NCBI RefSeq assembly: GCF_027942865.1
Contig: NC_134510.1
Coordinates: 23,677,209-23,741,208, forward strand
Reading direction: 5' to 3'
DNA length: 64,000 nucleotides
DNA from: Odontesthes bonariensis
Taxonomy: Eukaryota; Chordata; Actinopteri; Atheriniformes; Atherinopsidae
Made by a program: the position numbers and the translations under genes. Below, in pieces: positions 33,468 to 46,755 of the stretch (positions are counted from its first letter, which is position 1; the number at the start of each line of letters is the position of its first letter). The notes under the pieces are model-generated. The model saw nothing but the letters and a program-made list of their open reading frames with translations, searched no databases and was not told the DNA's origin.

Positions 33468-36400
33468 GCACAAAGAAAGTTGAACACTAGGGCAGCATGA
33501 AAAAAAAAACAAAAAAACCTTTACAGGGGTGCATCACCAGTACCGTTATCAGCTTCTCTAAAGCAGGTATCGGATGTGACTCGGACTCCTCCCACTGTAG
33601 CATAGTTTTCATCTCGGAGCCGGACAGCAGTCGAGGGGGAACAAAGGCAGGTTCCTCGCTGGAACCCTGAGCCTCCTCAACACACTGGATGCCAAGAAAG
33701 ACAAAGTCAGAATTGAGATGCATAACTATCTCTGACGAGCAGTAAGCAACTTGAGAAAATAAGTAAAGATCACAAAGACACTTAAGAATAGAACAGTTTA
33801 TGAAAGTTGGTGCTTTTATAAGGCGAACTGCTCTGCCACATGATGACAGATGCATGACAGAGTTTTTATTGCTCCTGCAAGCGACAGATTATTTAAAAAA
33901 ATATATATATATTATACCACTGATGTAAACATATAGCAGCAAGTAGAAAATCTGTACTGCTTAAAAAGATTCAGTGATCTGTGGCTGCTGGGCCGCCCAA
34001 CCAGTCGGGGGGGCCGACCCGGGTTCAAGTCCAGGCTTGGTCCCTTTGCTGCATGTGAGCTCTCTGTCCAACTTTTCCTTCAAATAAAGGCCACTAGTGC
34101 CAAAAAGGTTCCTTTAAAAAAAGAAGATTCAGTGCTCCTTACACTTATTTTACTCAATTAAAAGCTCCGACCAGCTCCTCTTTCTGCCTCCCAGGAAATT
34201 TATATACTTCTATGTTTGGGTCTCTTTCGGTTTCATTCTTTATGTCTCGTCCTTCTTAAAATGTTCTTTGTTTTGTTAGCATCTCTCCAAAGGCCCCAAC
34301 TTTATTCTGCTCTTTTCTCAGGTATGCCATTTATTCATTATATCTTTGAATATGTTCAAGATTGGTTTGTTGTCTGCTTGTTTGGGAATTTGTGTTAAAA
34401 CACCCTTGAAAATGAGATGGCAATAGGTTTATGTATATCTCATTAAGTTGAATCGACAGTACTTACCATAGTTTCTGTGTTGACAATCTGCCTGAGGAAG
34501 TCAAGCAGAGCTGAAAGCAGATCTGCTGAGTCCTTGTTGAAGGAAGCCACCAACCTTTTAAGCAGCGAGGACAGTTCTGCACAATGTTTCCTCAGAGCAC
34601 TGAAACAAAGGGGGAAAAAAAAAAAATCAGCCGAGGCCTTGTTAAACTGAGAAGAGGGCACCAGCTGCAGAAGTATAAAGGGACACATGAGGGAACATTT
34701 GCATTTACACTTTGAGGTGGTAGAGTCCATAGTTATGCTCTGTGAGGAATGTCAAAGTCCTGATGCAGGTGAGGAGGAGTGGGACGCTGCTCTCTTTATT
34801 CCCTAAAACCTCCAACAGGGAATTACATACTGATGACATAATGTCTCGCCCTGGAAGCGCGTTGGCCAGCTGTTCAGTCTCAGACACGCAGCTTTCACCA
34901 GGTGGAGACACCCAAAGAGCTATATCCTGAAGAAGACAAGACATGAGTATCTTTAGTGTTTTCTTTATTTTCCATTAAAGTTTTTTTTATGTGCACTGCA
35001 GATCTTACCTGGTCACACAGTGACTGTAATATTGTTCCCACTAGAACACTACATTGCTGCTGTTGTAAGGAATGATCCAATGGAGGAACCAACAGAGACA
35101 AAAGCAAGGGGAACACATCTGCCAGCTGTTCGTCTCCGGAAACTGAGCCAGACAGCAAGTGCAGCGTTGCGCTCTTACAAGCCCTCTGCGACGCCAGAGC
35201 ATCCATCAAAGAAAGCAGATGCAAGACTTGGCTCCAGCACACACTTTTACCCTCTGCCCTGCAGTTATCACAATTAGAAATAGATTTAAAATACAATTTG
35301 CAGCGTGAACAAAAAAGTGCACTGATGTCTGTGTGCTTCACTCACGGCTGCAGCTCCTCCAGCAGCAGCTCCAGCAGGGTCTTCATGACGAGTAGTGCAG
35401 TGGGTGAAGACAAGTCAGCCAGCTGAACGCACACTCTCCTCAGCATGGCCAGGAGAGGAGGACAGCTGGTGGCGCACACGCACCTCAAGACCTCGGAGAG
35501 CACTTTCCACTGTGCCCGTATGTGCATGCTCCACAGCTTCCTTGTGTTTAACGCAATAGCAACGTCTTGTACTGATATCACCTATGGAGCCAAAGATCTA
35601 ATATTAGGACGCAAGTCAAGACGAGAGTCACGGGTGGTCGAAAGGAAGCACAATATTGTGTGACCAAGAGGACAGAAAGAGTTACCTGAGTGCTCTGCAT
35701 TGGCAGGGGAAGAGGCAGGAGCTCAGACAGGAGCGTCAGGCCACAAAACAGGCCCTCAGGAGCTTTCAGCAGAGAGCCCAAAACCTCCTTCAGCATCAGA
35801 GACCATGTGTTACTGGACAGAGTCTCCTCTGTGTGAGTGACCTGCGGCAGACACAAACACCAAATGATTGACAAAAAAAACACATCCGAGTCATGTGCCT
35901 TGTTCTTGAATACGCACACACTCCCGTTCGTGTACCTGGGCGCTGACGCACTGTGTGAAGGTGAGCAGCACATCAACGATGAGTGCCTGCACTTTGGTCT
36001 CCTCGCCGTCTAGACGCCCAGATGCAGGGATGGAGCAAACAATCATGTGGAGTGTCACCAACACGCTGGCAACACGAGTGTCCCTGAACTGGAAAGCCCC
36101 CCCTCCGAGCAGCTCTGTCAACATGGTGCGCAGCAACCTGAGCGTGCTGATGCATATGCTGAGGATCATGCAGCGCTGCGGCGTCGGGCCCATGTGTCCG
36201 TGCACACGCCACGGCTGCAGTAACACACTGCACAGCTTCTGCAGGACACGTACACACATATCCAGACCCTCCCCAGAGAAGAGCTGGACACCTGCAAGAC
36301 TCCACTTCAGGTCCCTCTGCTGACCTGCAGAAAGGAGGAGTCACTTTGGTATAAAGAGCATCTTTTTTGTCACCGTTACAGTCAACTTTAAAGACACGGT

Positions 36401-39400
36401 AACAAGTTTAGAATCACTTTCTTACCCTCTACAGCAGGAGGTGGACAGGCGATGTTACAGAGAGCCCTCAGAGAGGTAACCAGGCCGGTTCCCTCAGCAT
36501 TCAACACATTTTCCACATTCTGACACGAAAACAACAGTTAGGTCGTTAGGATTCACACAAATCTTTCCAGATTCACCACATTTTTCTTCAGACCAAAACA
36601 CATTTAAAAAAACAAAAACTTTTTGAAGTGTTTTGTTCATTTATTCAAAATAAAATACTTTAAAATCTAATTCACATAAGTATTCAGAGAGATGTGGTGC
36701 GTCCCTTCCACTGATGGTCCTTGAAATGACTCTACACCTCGAGTGGAGTCCACCTTTGCCTATTTGAATCCATTGTAAATGAAGAATCTTCCTCACACAC
36801 CAGAGTAAGTCATGGAGTTCCTCAGGGTTCTGTGCTTGGACTGATTCTTTTCACCACATGCTTCCATTAGGTAACATTATTAGACAGCATGGCATAAATT
36901 TCCATTGCTATGCTGATGATACTCAGCTGTACTTATCTATAAAACCAGATGAACCCAATAGGTTGGGCAGACTACAAGCATGTCTTAAAGACATAAAGAC
37001 CTGGATGACTCAGAACTGTCTGCTTCTAAATTCAGACAAAACTGAAGTCGTTATCTTTGGACCTGAGCGCTTCAGGGAGAAATTGTCTAGCTATATAGTT
37101 ACTCTAGATGGTGTTTCCTTGGCCTTTTTATAGAGCTTATAGTTAGGGATGGCTCAGGTGATCCTGAAACATCCCTTAGTTAAGCTGCTATAGGCCTAGA
37201 CTGCTGGGGAGCCTCATCTGTCACACCTTTCCTCACTTTACTCTCTTTATGTATATGTGACATTATTGTGGTCATTAACTTGTGTTTCCCTGTTCCAACA
37301 GATATCCTTTGAATGGTGTTACAGTGCCCCCCCCACCCCCCTCAGAGTTAAACAAGGAGAAGCTGGTCGAGGCGGATGGCCACCCTTCCTGAGTCTGGTT
37401 CTGCCAGAGGTTTCTTCCTGTTAAAAGGGAGTCGTTTCAGGGCGGGAGATTGGACCGAAAACAAAGTTTCAGTGCAATCTGTTGGTTTCCTTAGCTAGGA
37501 AATTGTTTTTGAATTGGCTCTATATGAACGAATTGGATTATTTTATGAATAATTATGATTACAATGAATTGAATTCCAATTGGCTTGAATTGGACTTTAT
37601 TATCTAAGTGCCTTGAGCTGACATTTGTTGTATTTGGCGCTATAGAAATAAAAATGAATTGAACTGAATTGAATTGTACATAATTAATAAAGAAGAAACC
37701 TCTATATAAAAACGCACAAATGGCGGTGTGATGCGGTCGAAAAGAATCACCTTCGAACCCGAGAAACAGGACTGTGTTAAGCCACAGATCTAGGGTCGGA
37801 CATAAGAACATTTCGGCAGCGTTTTAGCGGCCTAAGAGCAAAGTGGGCTAAATCGTTCTCAAATGGAAGAAGTTTGGAATCACCACGAGTCTTCGGGGAA
37901 CTGGCTGACAAACTGAGTGATCAGGTCCTTGGTCAGACAGGTACTCAAAAAGCCATCAGTACAGCTACCAGCCAATCAGGTCTTTGTGACAGAGAAGCCA
38001 GCCAGAAGCCATTTCTCAATAAGACAGATGACAGCCCGTTGGGGGTTTGCAAAGGTCACATAAATCAGACCATGACAGAAGGGAAAAGTCATCTGAAGAA
38101 ACAAAAGACTAAAATATCTGGCCATGACTCTCATAGCATGAACAGAGGAAACCAGGTATTGAGCGTCCCCTTATTTATAAAATTTGCGCAGTCAAACATG
38201 GTGCTGCAGGGATGTTTTACTGTGAATCCTGAGATCCTTTTACAGAGGGGTCGGGATCTAAGGCTGGAAACAAGGTTCGGTGTTTTTATACACCAAGCTG
38301 ACACCGGAGATTATTTAGATGAAAAAAGTTCATACAAATCAAACAAAAAAATGTAAGTTCTTTAGCAGCAGGTGGGACTGATAAATCTGTACCTGCTTGA
38401 TGTAGTTGATGAGTGTAGGAATGCTGCCAATCTCAAAGCGAAGTTTCTCCAGAGGCTCCAACCATTTACTGAGCTCTGAATGAGACAAAGGCAATCAAAT
38501 ATTCAAAACCTTCCTATGTAAAACCACGTGAATATGACACTGGGAATACTCACCCTGCAATTTGGTGTTGGTGTCATCTGCCTTGGCTATAGTGAGCAGT
38601 GGAGAAGCAAACTGTTCCATCATCCGCAGTTCATTCGATGTCTGTGCTACCGTTAAGACCAGCATGCAGGCATAGTTGTACGTCACTGCTTTGCGAGCCT
38701 TGGCCTCACTGAAGAAAAAGAGGGAAATAAAGACAAACAAAAACTAAAATTGTGTTGAAATGGAAGCGAAGAAAAAGAAAATGAGCATAAAAAAAGAAAG
38801 CCATACCCTTGTCCGTCCTTGCTGTGGTGCTGGAGCAGAGTAACCAGACAGGACAGGTTGTTCTCCAGGCTGAAAACGTGGGCCACAGCACAACGACCCG
38901 TCTGCGTGAAGGTCATGAGGTACAGTGCATGGAGCATGCCAAGAACTTCTGGATTGTCACCCTCTTCGAGCCCTGCACCACCCTCTCCCCCGGTGGCCAC
39001 GTGGCTCATGAGTTCGGACACACCCTGCAGAGCGTGCAGCGCCTGCATAAGCCACATACAAAAGCCCTCCTCCCCGAGCCCCAGCCCTGTGAGACACCCC
39101 TCTCCCCCCGTTAAGGGGCTCTCCTCGCCCTCAGATTCTGCCACTGATGCTAGGAGACGCAGCAGCAGGTTGATGGGTGTAGGCTGGGCGAGAAGAAACA
39201 GCAGACCTGGCTGGGTGAGTGACAGGAAGCGTAGCAGCTCTTTAACGGCTTGGGTGACACCAAGATGGCCCGCTGATGCGGCTGCCGACAGCACCACTGT
39301 TGTGCTTTCCAGAAAATGGCAAGCATGCATGTACCTGGAGAGGGTACAATAAAACATTTAAAAAAAAAAAAAAGAATTCAATCCATGACTCAAAATTAAA

Positions 39401-42400
39401 ATCTCAACTTCTACACTGTGAGGTTTGAGGTAATTCTTGTCTGACTGTGTACCTAAATAATGTTGGATATGGGTTGTCCCTCTCCTGGGGTCCTGTTATT
39501 CTGGTACTCGTGGGGAAGGCCTTCCCTGGGGGCTGCACCATGCAGTAAGGGGCAGTCTCCAGCAGGTGATGAAGCTCTTCCAAAACTCCAGCCAGTCTAT
39601 CAAGCTCAGCCTCACTCACAGGAGAGGAGCTCAGTGATGGTTCCTCTTCCATAGGGATCTCAGCATCCTCCATCTCCTCCTGAGGACAAAAGTAAGAGAT
39701 GATTAAAGTGTGAAAAAAACCCCCAAAAAAAACTAACTCCCTGAAGTGAGTGAGAGAGAGAGCTTGTTTTGTTACCTGCTGTGGTTCACTACAGGCTGCT
39801 GCTGCATGTTGCAGGTCGAGGAGTACCTCATACATGTGGCTTTTCTGTAATATAGCGTTGCCAGCTGTTATGACCCGGACCGTTTCTTCATGCAGGAACA
39901 GCTGGACTAGACGCTGTAAAGCAAATCAAGCGTGGCGTCAGATGTCAATGACATAAAAAATATCAAATTCTTTAACAGATCAGTGTGTCTGTAAATATAA
40001 AAGGTAAGTGCTCAGTCCTGATCTTGATAACATTTTTAGTTTAATAACTCTTAAAAGTGGTGCTCATTTGATAGGTAATACATTATAGACGATGTACCAT
40101 TTGTACTTTTAAGCATGTTCAGTTAATTTTTATTCTCTCAGTGGACTATTTGTCTACTTTGTGTCACTTACCTGATAGCCACTCTTCTCTGAATCTCCTG
40201 CATGCAGGAACGCCTTCACCCCAGCAGGAGCATTGATGAGAGCATCCAGAGCTCTCAGGATGCTCAGCTTCAGTGTGGAGGACACATGTTCAGCGTGAAT
40301 GAGCTCCAGCAGCACTCTCAGAGCTCCTTCACGCAGCAGCACTGCGAGACCCTGTGGGCTCTCTGCCAGGTGTGACGCCAGCTTCGCGCCGGCTTTTAAC
40401 TGTCTGAGGTTAAGGGCAATGGGTTGCGTGAGAGCAACTTCCATATTCAGAGCCTGGAGAGTCCACTTGACTAAAACTCTTACAGTGTTCTCCATCTCTC
40501 CTTCTCCTTGTTTAACTAAATAAGCCAAACCTTTAGCCAGTAGTCCAGGTGCCTCTTCCAGAGCGGTGACCCAGCGTGCATCTCTGTCTTCACCAATACC
40601 AGCTAGAAGCTCTTTTAGGTGAGCGACAGCCTCAGCATCCTCTCCACCTGCAGTTCCTTCTGTTTCTACAGCATCCTTGGGCTCCTCTATGCAGGTCTTC
40701 TCAAACTGGGTATCAAAGCGGGTTTTGTACGGAGGGATGAAATAGACCAGGGGTCTGAGTTCTCGTTCGTATGGATCATACTGAACAGGTGGGACAGATG
40801 CGAGATCCTCGGGAGTGTAGTCCATGTCAAAGGTGGGCAGCTTGAAGCTACCGTTATCCAGGTCGTCCTCATCGCTGGAAATCTGCTCATACCCGTCATC
40901 ACCTTGCAGGGACAAACAAATTTAAAGAAATGATCAAATTGTTCCGTTTGATAAATACGTGTGTGAAAAATGAGCGAGAATTAGGAGGCCAGCAACAACT
41001 GTGTAGTCCCTTTTTCATACAGGTGCATCCACTCACAAACCTACTCTCCCATGGCAGCATTTCTTCAAGCATGCAGGGTTAGTTTATCATGCATGATGTG
41101 ACTACAGCACGCACTCAGACATGGCTGTGAGGACGCGTCAGGTGGAGCTCCACGCGACAGCATATGAAGGTTAATTAAAAGTCTTCAGAATAGCGCCCAG
41201 TGCAGCATCCAGTGATTGCAGATGGGCGGAGCATGCCAGAGCAAACACTCGAGCTGTTGCTCAGTCCCAAATGGACCCTGCTCCTGTGGCTCCCCCCTGC
41301 CCACATGACGTCTGACAACTGAGATTCTAAGACGGAGGGATTCAGGGTTGAGGGTCCATTTGGGACTGTAGGCTGTCCTACACTCACATAAGAACACCCC
41401 TACCTTCCTCCATCTCCTCTTCCTCGTCCTCACCCTCATCTTCCTCCTCCTCCTCTTCTTCCTCTTGTACGCTCCCCTCAGTCCTTGTGTCTTCCTCCTC
41501 CTGCTCCTCTTCTTCCTCCTCTTCACCCTCTTCCTCGTGTTCAGCGTCTGAGTACGTCTCGTCAGCAGGCAGCGATCTTTCAGGCGACACGGCTTCCAGG
41601 TAGTCGTCACGGCCCTCGCTTGGCTCTTCTTTGATTAAGCCCACTGAAAAGCGATGAGTTCATCCAAAACATATGGCAACATATAAATAACTAACATTAT
41701 AAATGGCAGGTACTCTTATGCAAAGCAGTTTAGAGAGTCATACAATTTTACATGATTTGACCTGTTTGGATATCATAATGCTTTTACTTTACGGTGAAAT
41801 GTGCTAAAGCGGCAAGGAGGGCAGCCCGCTGCCTTTCATAATACATACACAGTATCTTGTCCTACGGTAATGGAAATGTCATCATTCTTATTTCCATTCA
41901 ATTCGGCACTAATAAAAACAGTTAGACACAAAACCCCACCTCCAACTTCATCATAACCTTAGTTAAAAGCTGGATTGCTCTATAGATATGGGGTTCCCTT
42001 CTGTGTTGAATGTTACTGATGCTCTAGTTGGCACAATCTGTTTTAGTATCTCTTAAGAGCAACAACAGAGCTATTCGTGCTTTGTTTGAACGAGACAGTC
42101 TCTCCTCCTTACTTTTCTCGTTAGCTGCAACCACGCAGACTGTTCATATCAAAGACTTTCAAGGTTTCTTTAAAGAGAAATGCAGATTTTATCCTACAAA
42201 TGAATAAGATTTGCTTATCATTAAATGTTATTCAGCAGCAGTCAGGATTAAAGAGGTCAGGCGAAATCATTTATTTAAAAGGCAGAGTTAATATATGGAT
42301 AGGTCACTAAGGTATATTTAGGGAAATCACATAATTTAATCTATAGCTTGTAATGTAATATAAATAACAGCAAGTGCAAAAAGTCCACAGCAAAGAGCAG

Positions 42401-45400
42401 CGACTGGAAAAGAACTTTCAGAACTGTTCTTTAAGACACAGGATTAGAGGACAAGACCTTGTTTTTGTTGTTGCTGAGCAGTGACTTATCTGCAGCAGCA
42501 CTGAACAGACGTACAGCTCTGACCTGTCATCGGGACCTGCTCCTCCTCATCGTCATCTGGGGGTGGAGGTCCAGGTGGAGTACGGGGCCCTCTGGGTGCT
42601 GGCCTGGGCGGGCTGCCATTGTACTGGTCATCTTTTTCCCATTCTTTGAAAAAAATAAATAAAATTAATTATGACAGCAGTATATTTAGGATACAGCAAG
42701 CAAACCTAAGAGAGAAAGAAAAAGCCCATGAATCATTAATTGATTGGTTTGCTCTCACAAAGTGGGTGTGAAGGTGAAAGTGCCCGTTAGTTTCACCTGG
42801 TTTGATGATCCTCTTGAGTCCACTTGGTTGTTGGGGGGGTGGGGGTGGAGGAGGAGGAGGTGAACCTTGGTCATGTCCATGAGGGCGCTCTGCAGTGCCA
42901 TACACTGCCAGAGTCAAACTGGTGTACCAGCCGCGCAGCACCAGGCCATCGGTGTTCACCTGCGTGCACAATCCCATTAATTAATCATTCACAAATCAGA
43001 GAAGGAAATAACATAAATCTTCTTGTTTGTTAAGAAACTGTTACCTTTCCACTGGGTCTGAACACAATGGACTTGTTCTCATCATATTCCAAACTGAGGG
43101 TAAAAAACAAGACAGGTCAGATCAAAACCACCATGCAAATTTAAAACCAGTTTAGAAATATTCCTGCGTACGACTGAAGGAAGCAGCATGAGCTGCTGTT
43201 ACTCTGGATAAACCTCTTTCCAATTAACACATAATTGCTTGAGTGATTAAGGGGGGGGGGAGCTTTTGTCATGGCCTGAGAAGACAGCCTTCTGTTAAAC
43301 TGGTCACAACTTATTGATATACAAAAGCAGCTCCACGTAGACACGGCAGAGAGAAAAACTAAAGGAAAAACCTCACTGTGGTTTCCAAGAATTCAGCACA
43401 CTTGATCATTTTTCAGATCCCATGTCACAAAAATGCCAAATTCCATTTAAAAAACGCATCTTGTTTTGTAAACAAATGAAGTGAAAAGTACTGTTGGAGT
43501 CACTTGGATCACTGACATTACAACAGCAACTGACCAAACTGCTCTTAGTCTCAGAAATATTTATCCAAAAACAAAGTCACATTTATTTATAACATTTTAA
43601 GAATATTTTAACAGCAAATCATTAAACAAGTTAAACAGGTGACCTTCCCAGCCCAGATAATAACTTGGGTGTGTCGCATTCATACTTTGATAAGCCGTAC
43701 ACAAAGGGCAACTACGAAAATAAGTTTACGCTCTGGTGCTACTGTGCACACCTCTGTTATTATGATGGGAAAAAACATTCCATTTCTCCTCTAGTGTACA
43801 AGACCTCTAAGTTTTGTTTTTGGTGTCACTTTCAGCTACAGTGTGGGTGGGGTTGGGTTTCTGGAGAGACCAGTTAGCCAGCACAGGAACAAAGAGAACC
43901 GAGTAAGGGTGGTTGCAAAACAAGCCAATCAAAACAGGACTCGGAGGCTGTTGTGACCGGTTCTACAGGTGGGACAGACATCTGCATCTTAAGCACTTTT
44001 GAGAACTGAACAGGGAACACGGAGAAAAAGAAGAGATATCTTCAGAGCAGGGAGAGCAAAAAATAATTCTGACCTGCCCAGTCTGTGGAAGGTGGGGTTG
44101 TTGGGTTTGGTGGCATTATTGAAGAACAGCTCCAACTGGAAGGCATGAGGAGACGTCTCCCTGGAAACGCAGAAATGACACAGTCAGGACTTGTCCAGAG
44201 GGACTCACTGGTACAAGATACAGGTCAAAATTTGCAATATGGCCTATCTGTGTGGCCACTTTATTTGGCACATATGTACAACCCAATTCTATTTGACATA
44301 GTGACCTAAATTCTACCCTTAAAATTGTGAAGAATATTGTGTAAATCAAACTATATACCAATGAGGACTGTGATGGAGGTACAGAATTTAACGAACTTTG
44401 AGCCTAAACAAACATTTTTCACAATCACTTTGTCAAGTTTATCAGAAAATGTCTTAAAAAAAAGTAACAGAGTTCTTTACCCCATCGCCTAACTCTACAA
44501 ATGGATTTTTTTGTATTCTTGAGCACTTAGTCTTATTCAGCTTTTTTACATCCCCCTCAACAAGCACAGATGAACTCAGCACACACTCAACAACACCGCA
44601 CAGGTGTAGCATTGACTTAAATTTGTTCACACTCACTACATCCTGCATAAGCATGCCCTTCACATACATATCAGGTATCAGTGGTGAGCAAACATCTCCA
44701 CAGGCAACATCCATCAGCTGACAACAGCGCTGAGGAAGATAAACAGTCCCTTTATTTTAAGACTTTTCAGCAAACCATTTTCAGTACAGTAACCATGGCA
44801 TTGAGAATCAAGTCAGTTGTCAGCCATTGACAAATTAATTAGTGGAAATCTAACAAAGAAACTATATCTATACTGTGTCAACACTGCTAACTTCTCAGTA
44901 TCGGACTGGTGCATCCCCACACTTAGATATACTTACTACCTCTACTAAGGAGGTTATGTTGGTGGTTTGGTTTGTTTGTCTGTTTGCTGGAAGGATAACT
45001 CAATTAGTCATGGACAGATCCGATATCCACAAGAGGTATGCAACCTTGGGCTGCTCTTCTTTGTTAAGTTGATCTAAATTTAGCCTAATGTACATTCAGA
45101 GTATTTACAAGTTGTCAAAAGTGCCTGGCTGATGAAAAAAATACAAATTAATATTTCTGAATGAAGGAGAATTTTGCTAGATGAACATCCGTCTGAACTA
45201 GATTCAACAATAACTGACCAATTTAGCTTTTAATTAAATAAGTTAGCAACAGAGTGTGTGCGTGTTGTGAAGGGTTGGTGAGTGCACAGTAGCTCTTACC
45301 CAAATGCTCTGTTGTCAGGTAGGTTGCTGTGTGCTTTGATCCCTGGAGGAATGATCCTCACCTCTGTGATCAGGACCCCGCAAGGAAACCGCACCACATC

Positions 45401-45928
45401 CACGTTGGTCAACTTAAGCGCATATGATTACAATTTATTACAGTTTCAGCAACTACAGGTAACACCACAGACCTTCACAGTCACTTTGTCTGCCTTCCGC
45501 GATAAAATCAGGGCCAACTTCAATCTTTAACAGTTAGCTTTAGCCACCAGGCTAACTAGCAAACAAACTATTCGTGGATGTATAAGAATGCATGATAACA
45601 CCCGATTATTCACAACAAATTGCATTGAATGAATGCAGCTGAGACAGTTACTTCAGAAATAATAAAGTTGGGTCATAAATTGAAGGCAGTGAATTGCAGC
45701 GTTATTACTGACATGGCCAACTGCTAATATTAGCCAAGTTAAGATCGTTAGCTTCAAAGTTGTATAGCATTCTCCAAACCCCCTGAATGTGACCAATATA
45801 AGTTTTGGAGGCGTGCAATTCTAAAGAAATAATACATGAGTGTGTTGAGGTATGCTAAATATTACCTCTGCACTCTGATGTTTAAATGTCTCTAGAAAAA
45901 GAAGCTCCGTTGAAGTGTCCACCGCCAT
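31431..45928 (-). CDS. virma: VIRMA (KIAA1429), m6A methyltransferase scaffold
   Basis: Virilizer homologue; nuclear scaffold of the WTAP-METTL3/14 N6-methyladenosine writer, guiding methylation near stop codons and 3' UTRs. I place 27 coding exons: 45928-45866, 45412-45300, 44160-44074, 43093-43045, 42959-42797, 42643-42524, 41643-41404, 40902-40172, 39913-39776, 39679-39453, 39334-38807, 38708-38554, 38475-38393, 36519-36426, 36324-35936, 35841-35686, 35581-35346, 35258-35009, 34926-34709, 34599-34467, 33684-33544, 33409-33255, 33044-32948, 32634-32471, 32371-32022, 31907-31761, 31663-31431. All phases close to 1819 aa (human 1812). Landmarks: MAVDTSTELLFL start, SPPPPPPPPP (exon 5), Glu-rich tract (about 199-278), GDDGYEQISSDED, SFLSEPSSPG, RPHDIFR, SRPPSMHVDDFVAAE, and an RGG-rich end RGRHVRSFTR. 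A poly-Gly stretch in the last exon is expanded relative to human. Confidence 0.96.
31515..31575. repeat. virma: (CCT)n/(CCG)n trinucleotide repeat, coding
   Basis: CCT units followed by CCG units on plus encode a run of about 18 glycines in the last virma exon. In the other two minus frames the same DNA would read poly-Arg or poly-Glu. Confidence 0.85.
33412..33465. repeat. virma: (CA)27 microsatellite at a virma splice acceptor
   Basis: Fifty-four bases of pure AC/CA. On the virma strand it is (TG)27 and runs directly into TAG|AAACTG, the exon 22 acceptor, so it replaces the usual pyrimidine tract. Confidence 0.95.
33990..34115 (+). repeat. tRNA-derived SINE
   Basis: GGTTCAAGTCC (34022-34032) is a good RNA polymerase III B box inside GACCCGGGTTCAAGTCC. 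It is followed by CCTTTGCTGCATGTG and an AATAAAGGCC tail with A runs. This is the layout of a common teleost tRNA-derived SINE. It lies in virma intron 20, antisense to virma. Confidence 0.65.
36600..36770 (+). mobile_element. Tc1-like transposon, left fragment
   Basis: CATAAGTATTCAG, then GGTGCGTCCCTTC and TCTACACCTCGAGTGGAGTC, match the 5' non-coding part of the fish/salmonid Tc1 family as I remember it. The match stops at about 36770 where an L2 insert begins, and resumes at about 37680. It is old and diverged, in virma intron 13. Confidence 0.6.
36771..37676 (+). mobile_element. L2-type LINE, 5'-truncated
   Basis: The first part encodes VSHGVPQGSVLG, then CYADDTQLYLS, the reverse-transcriptase YADD box, and WMTQNCLLLNSDKTEVV, typical of fish L2-like LINEs. 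After an internal loss the 3' UTR follows (GGTTTCTTCCTGTTAAAAGG; CCTTGAGCTGAC; GGCGCTATAGAAATAAA). It ends in a GAATT-type repeat tail, the usual L2 3' end. It is inserted in the plus direction, antisense to virma, into an older Tc1-like element. Confidence 0.85.
37677..38345 (+). mobile_element. Tc1-like transposon, right fragment (transposase remnant)
   Basis: Continues the element interrupted at 36770. It has CCTCTATATAAA, AACAGGACTGTGTTAAGCCA, ATGGAAGAAGTTTGGAATCA, CAATCAGGTCTTTGTGACAG and TGGTGCTGCAGGGATGTTTT, all close to the Tc1 transposase gene of fish. Base changes and internal losses leave no full frame; a 160-codon open frame at 37874-38356 is not the native reading throughout. The right end is missing, and no inverted repeat is found before exon 13 at 38393. 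Confidence 0.75.
41644..42523. other. virma intron 6
   Basis: An 880-base intron without recognisable repeat or exon. Confidence 0.5.
44935..45065 (+). repeat. degenerate interspersed repeat
   Basis: AAGGAGGTTATGTTGGTGG, then GGTTTGTTTGTCTGTTTGC and GATAACTCAA resemble a widespread fish repeat, possibly the tail of a LINE. It is short and eroded, in virma intron 2. Confidence 0.35.
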
Positions 45929-45995
45929 AGCTTCCTCGCTTATGGTCGTGCAGAAGATAAACTTCCGGGACGGTGAATACTTCCGGGGCAAGCTC
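45925..45995 (-). promoter_or_regulatory. virma: virma promoter with two ETS sites
   Basis: ACTTCCGGG occurs twice (about 45961 and 45979), reading CCCGGAAGT on the virma strand, directly upstream of the first coding exon. Paired ETS/GABP-type sites without TATA are typical of housekeeping promoters. Confidence 0.55.
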
Positions 45996-46755
45996 ACTGC
46001 TCCGCATCATAAATAAAACAAATAAATAAAACAAAACAACATAGATCAAATAAAATAATACATATTTTTATGAACGGTTTTATAATATTCATTCAAGGTT
46101 CTGCAAAGACTTATGTATATATTTTTAAGATTCACACATAAGAAAAGGGTAAAAAAAAGGGAGTTGATAAATTATTTTTTGGGCTTACGTCAACATCCAA
46201 TGACAGCTTTAATTGTTTAATTGTTTAAGGAAAATAAAACAAAAAAATGAGCAACTTAATAGATATAAAACAAAGAAAGTACAATTACACTCCAAGCTCC
46301 ACAGGCTCCGACCTCTATGCATTTAGTTATTATTGCACTTTTGTAAATGCCAAAAATTTGTTTCAGCACCAATTTTTTGTGGGTTACAATGTGTTCCTTT
46401 GTGTGTCCATTTTTTGTCTTCTTTTGTTGTAATTTCCATCCATTTTGGAATAAATAAATGTGATATTTATCCTAAAATCTTCCCGGACAGTTTATTCTAT
46501 GAAACATAAAATGGGGGCATCTCTAATAGAAAAATAATCATTACGAAGAAATACCATCTATCTGATTGATTGGATTTGGGCCATTAGTGACGGTTAAATC
46601 AACGTCAATATCAGCTGACATCTTGGCCTTTTACCCTTCTGACCCCGTACATTGTTATGTACAGAAACAGGCTACATTAAAAATGTAAACGATTCTTTAT
46701 CAATTCCAGGTACCTTTCCTGCCTTCCATAGTCTGCCACGTCCTAAGCTTTGAAC

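Noticed and set aside
34010-34035. tRNA-like B box
   Set aside because: It belongs to a SINE; no full cloverleaf or A box at tRNA spacing.
38809-39352. Long plus-strand frames (101 and 177 codons)
   Set aside because: Antisense shadows of virma exon 11, whose real frame matches human VIRMA.
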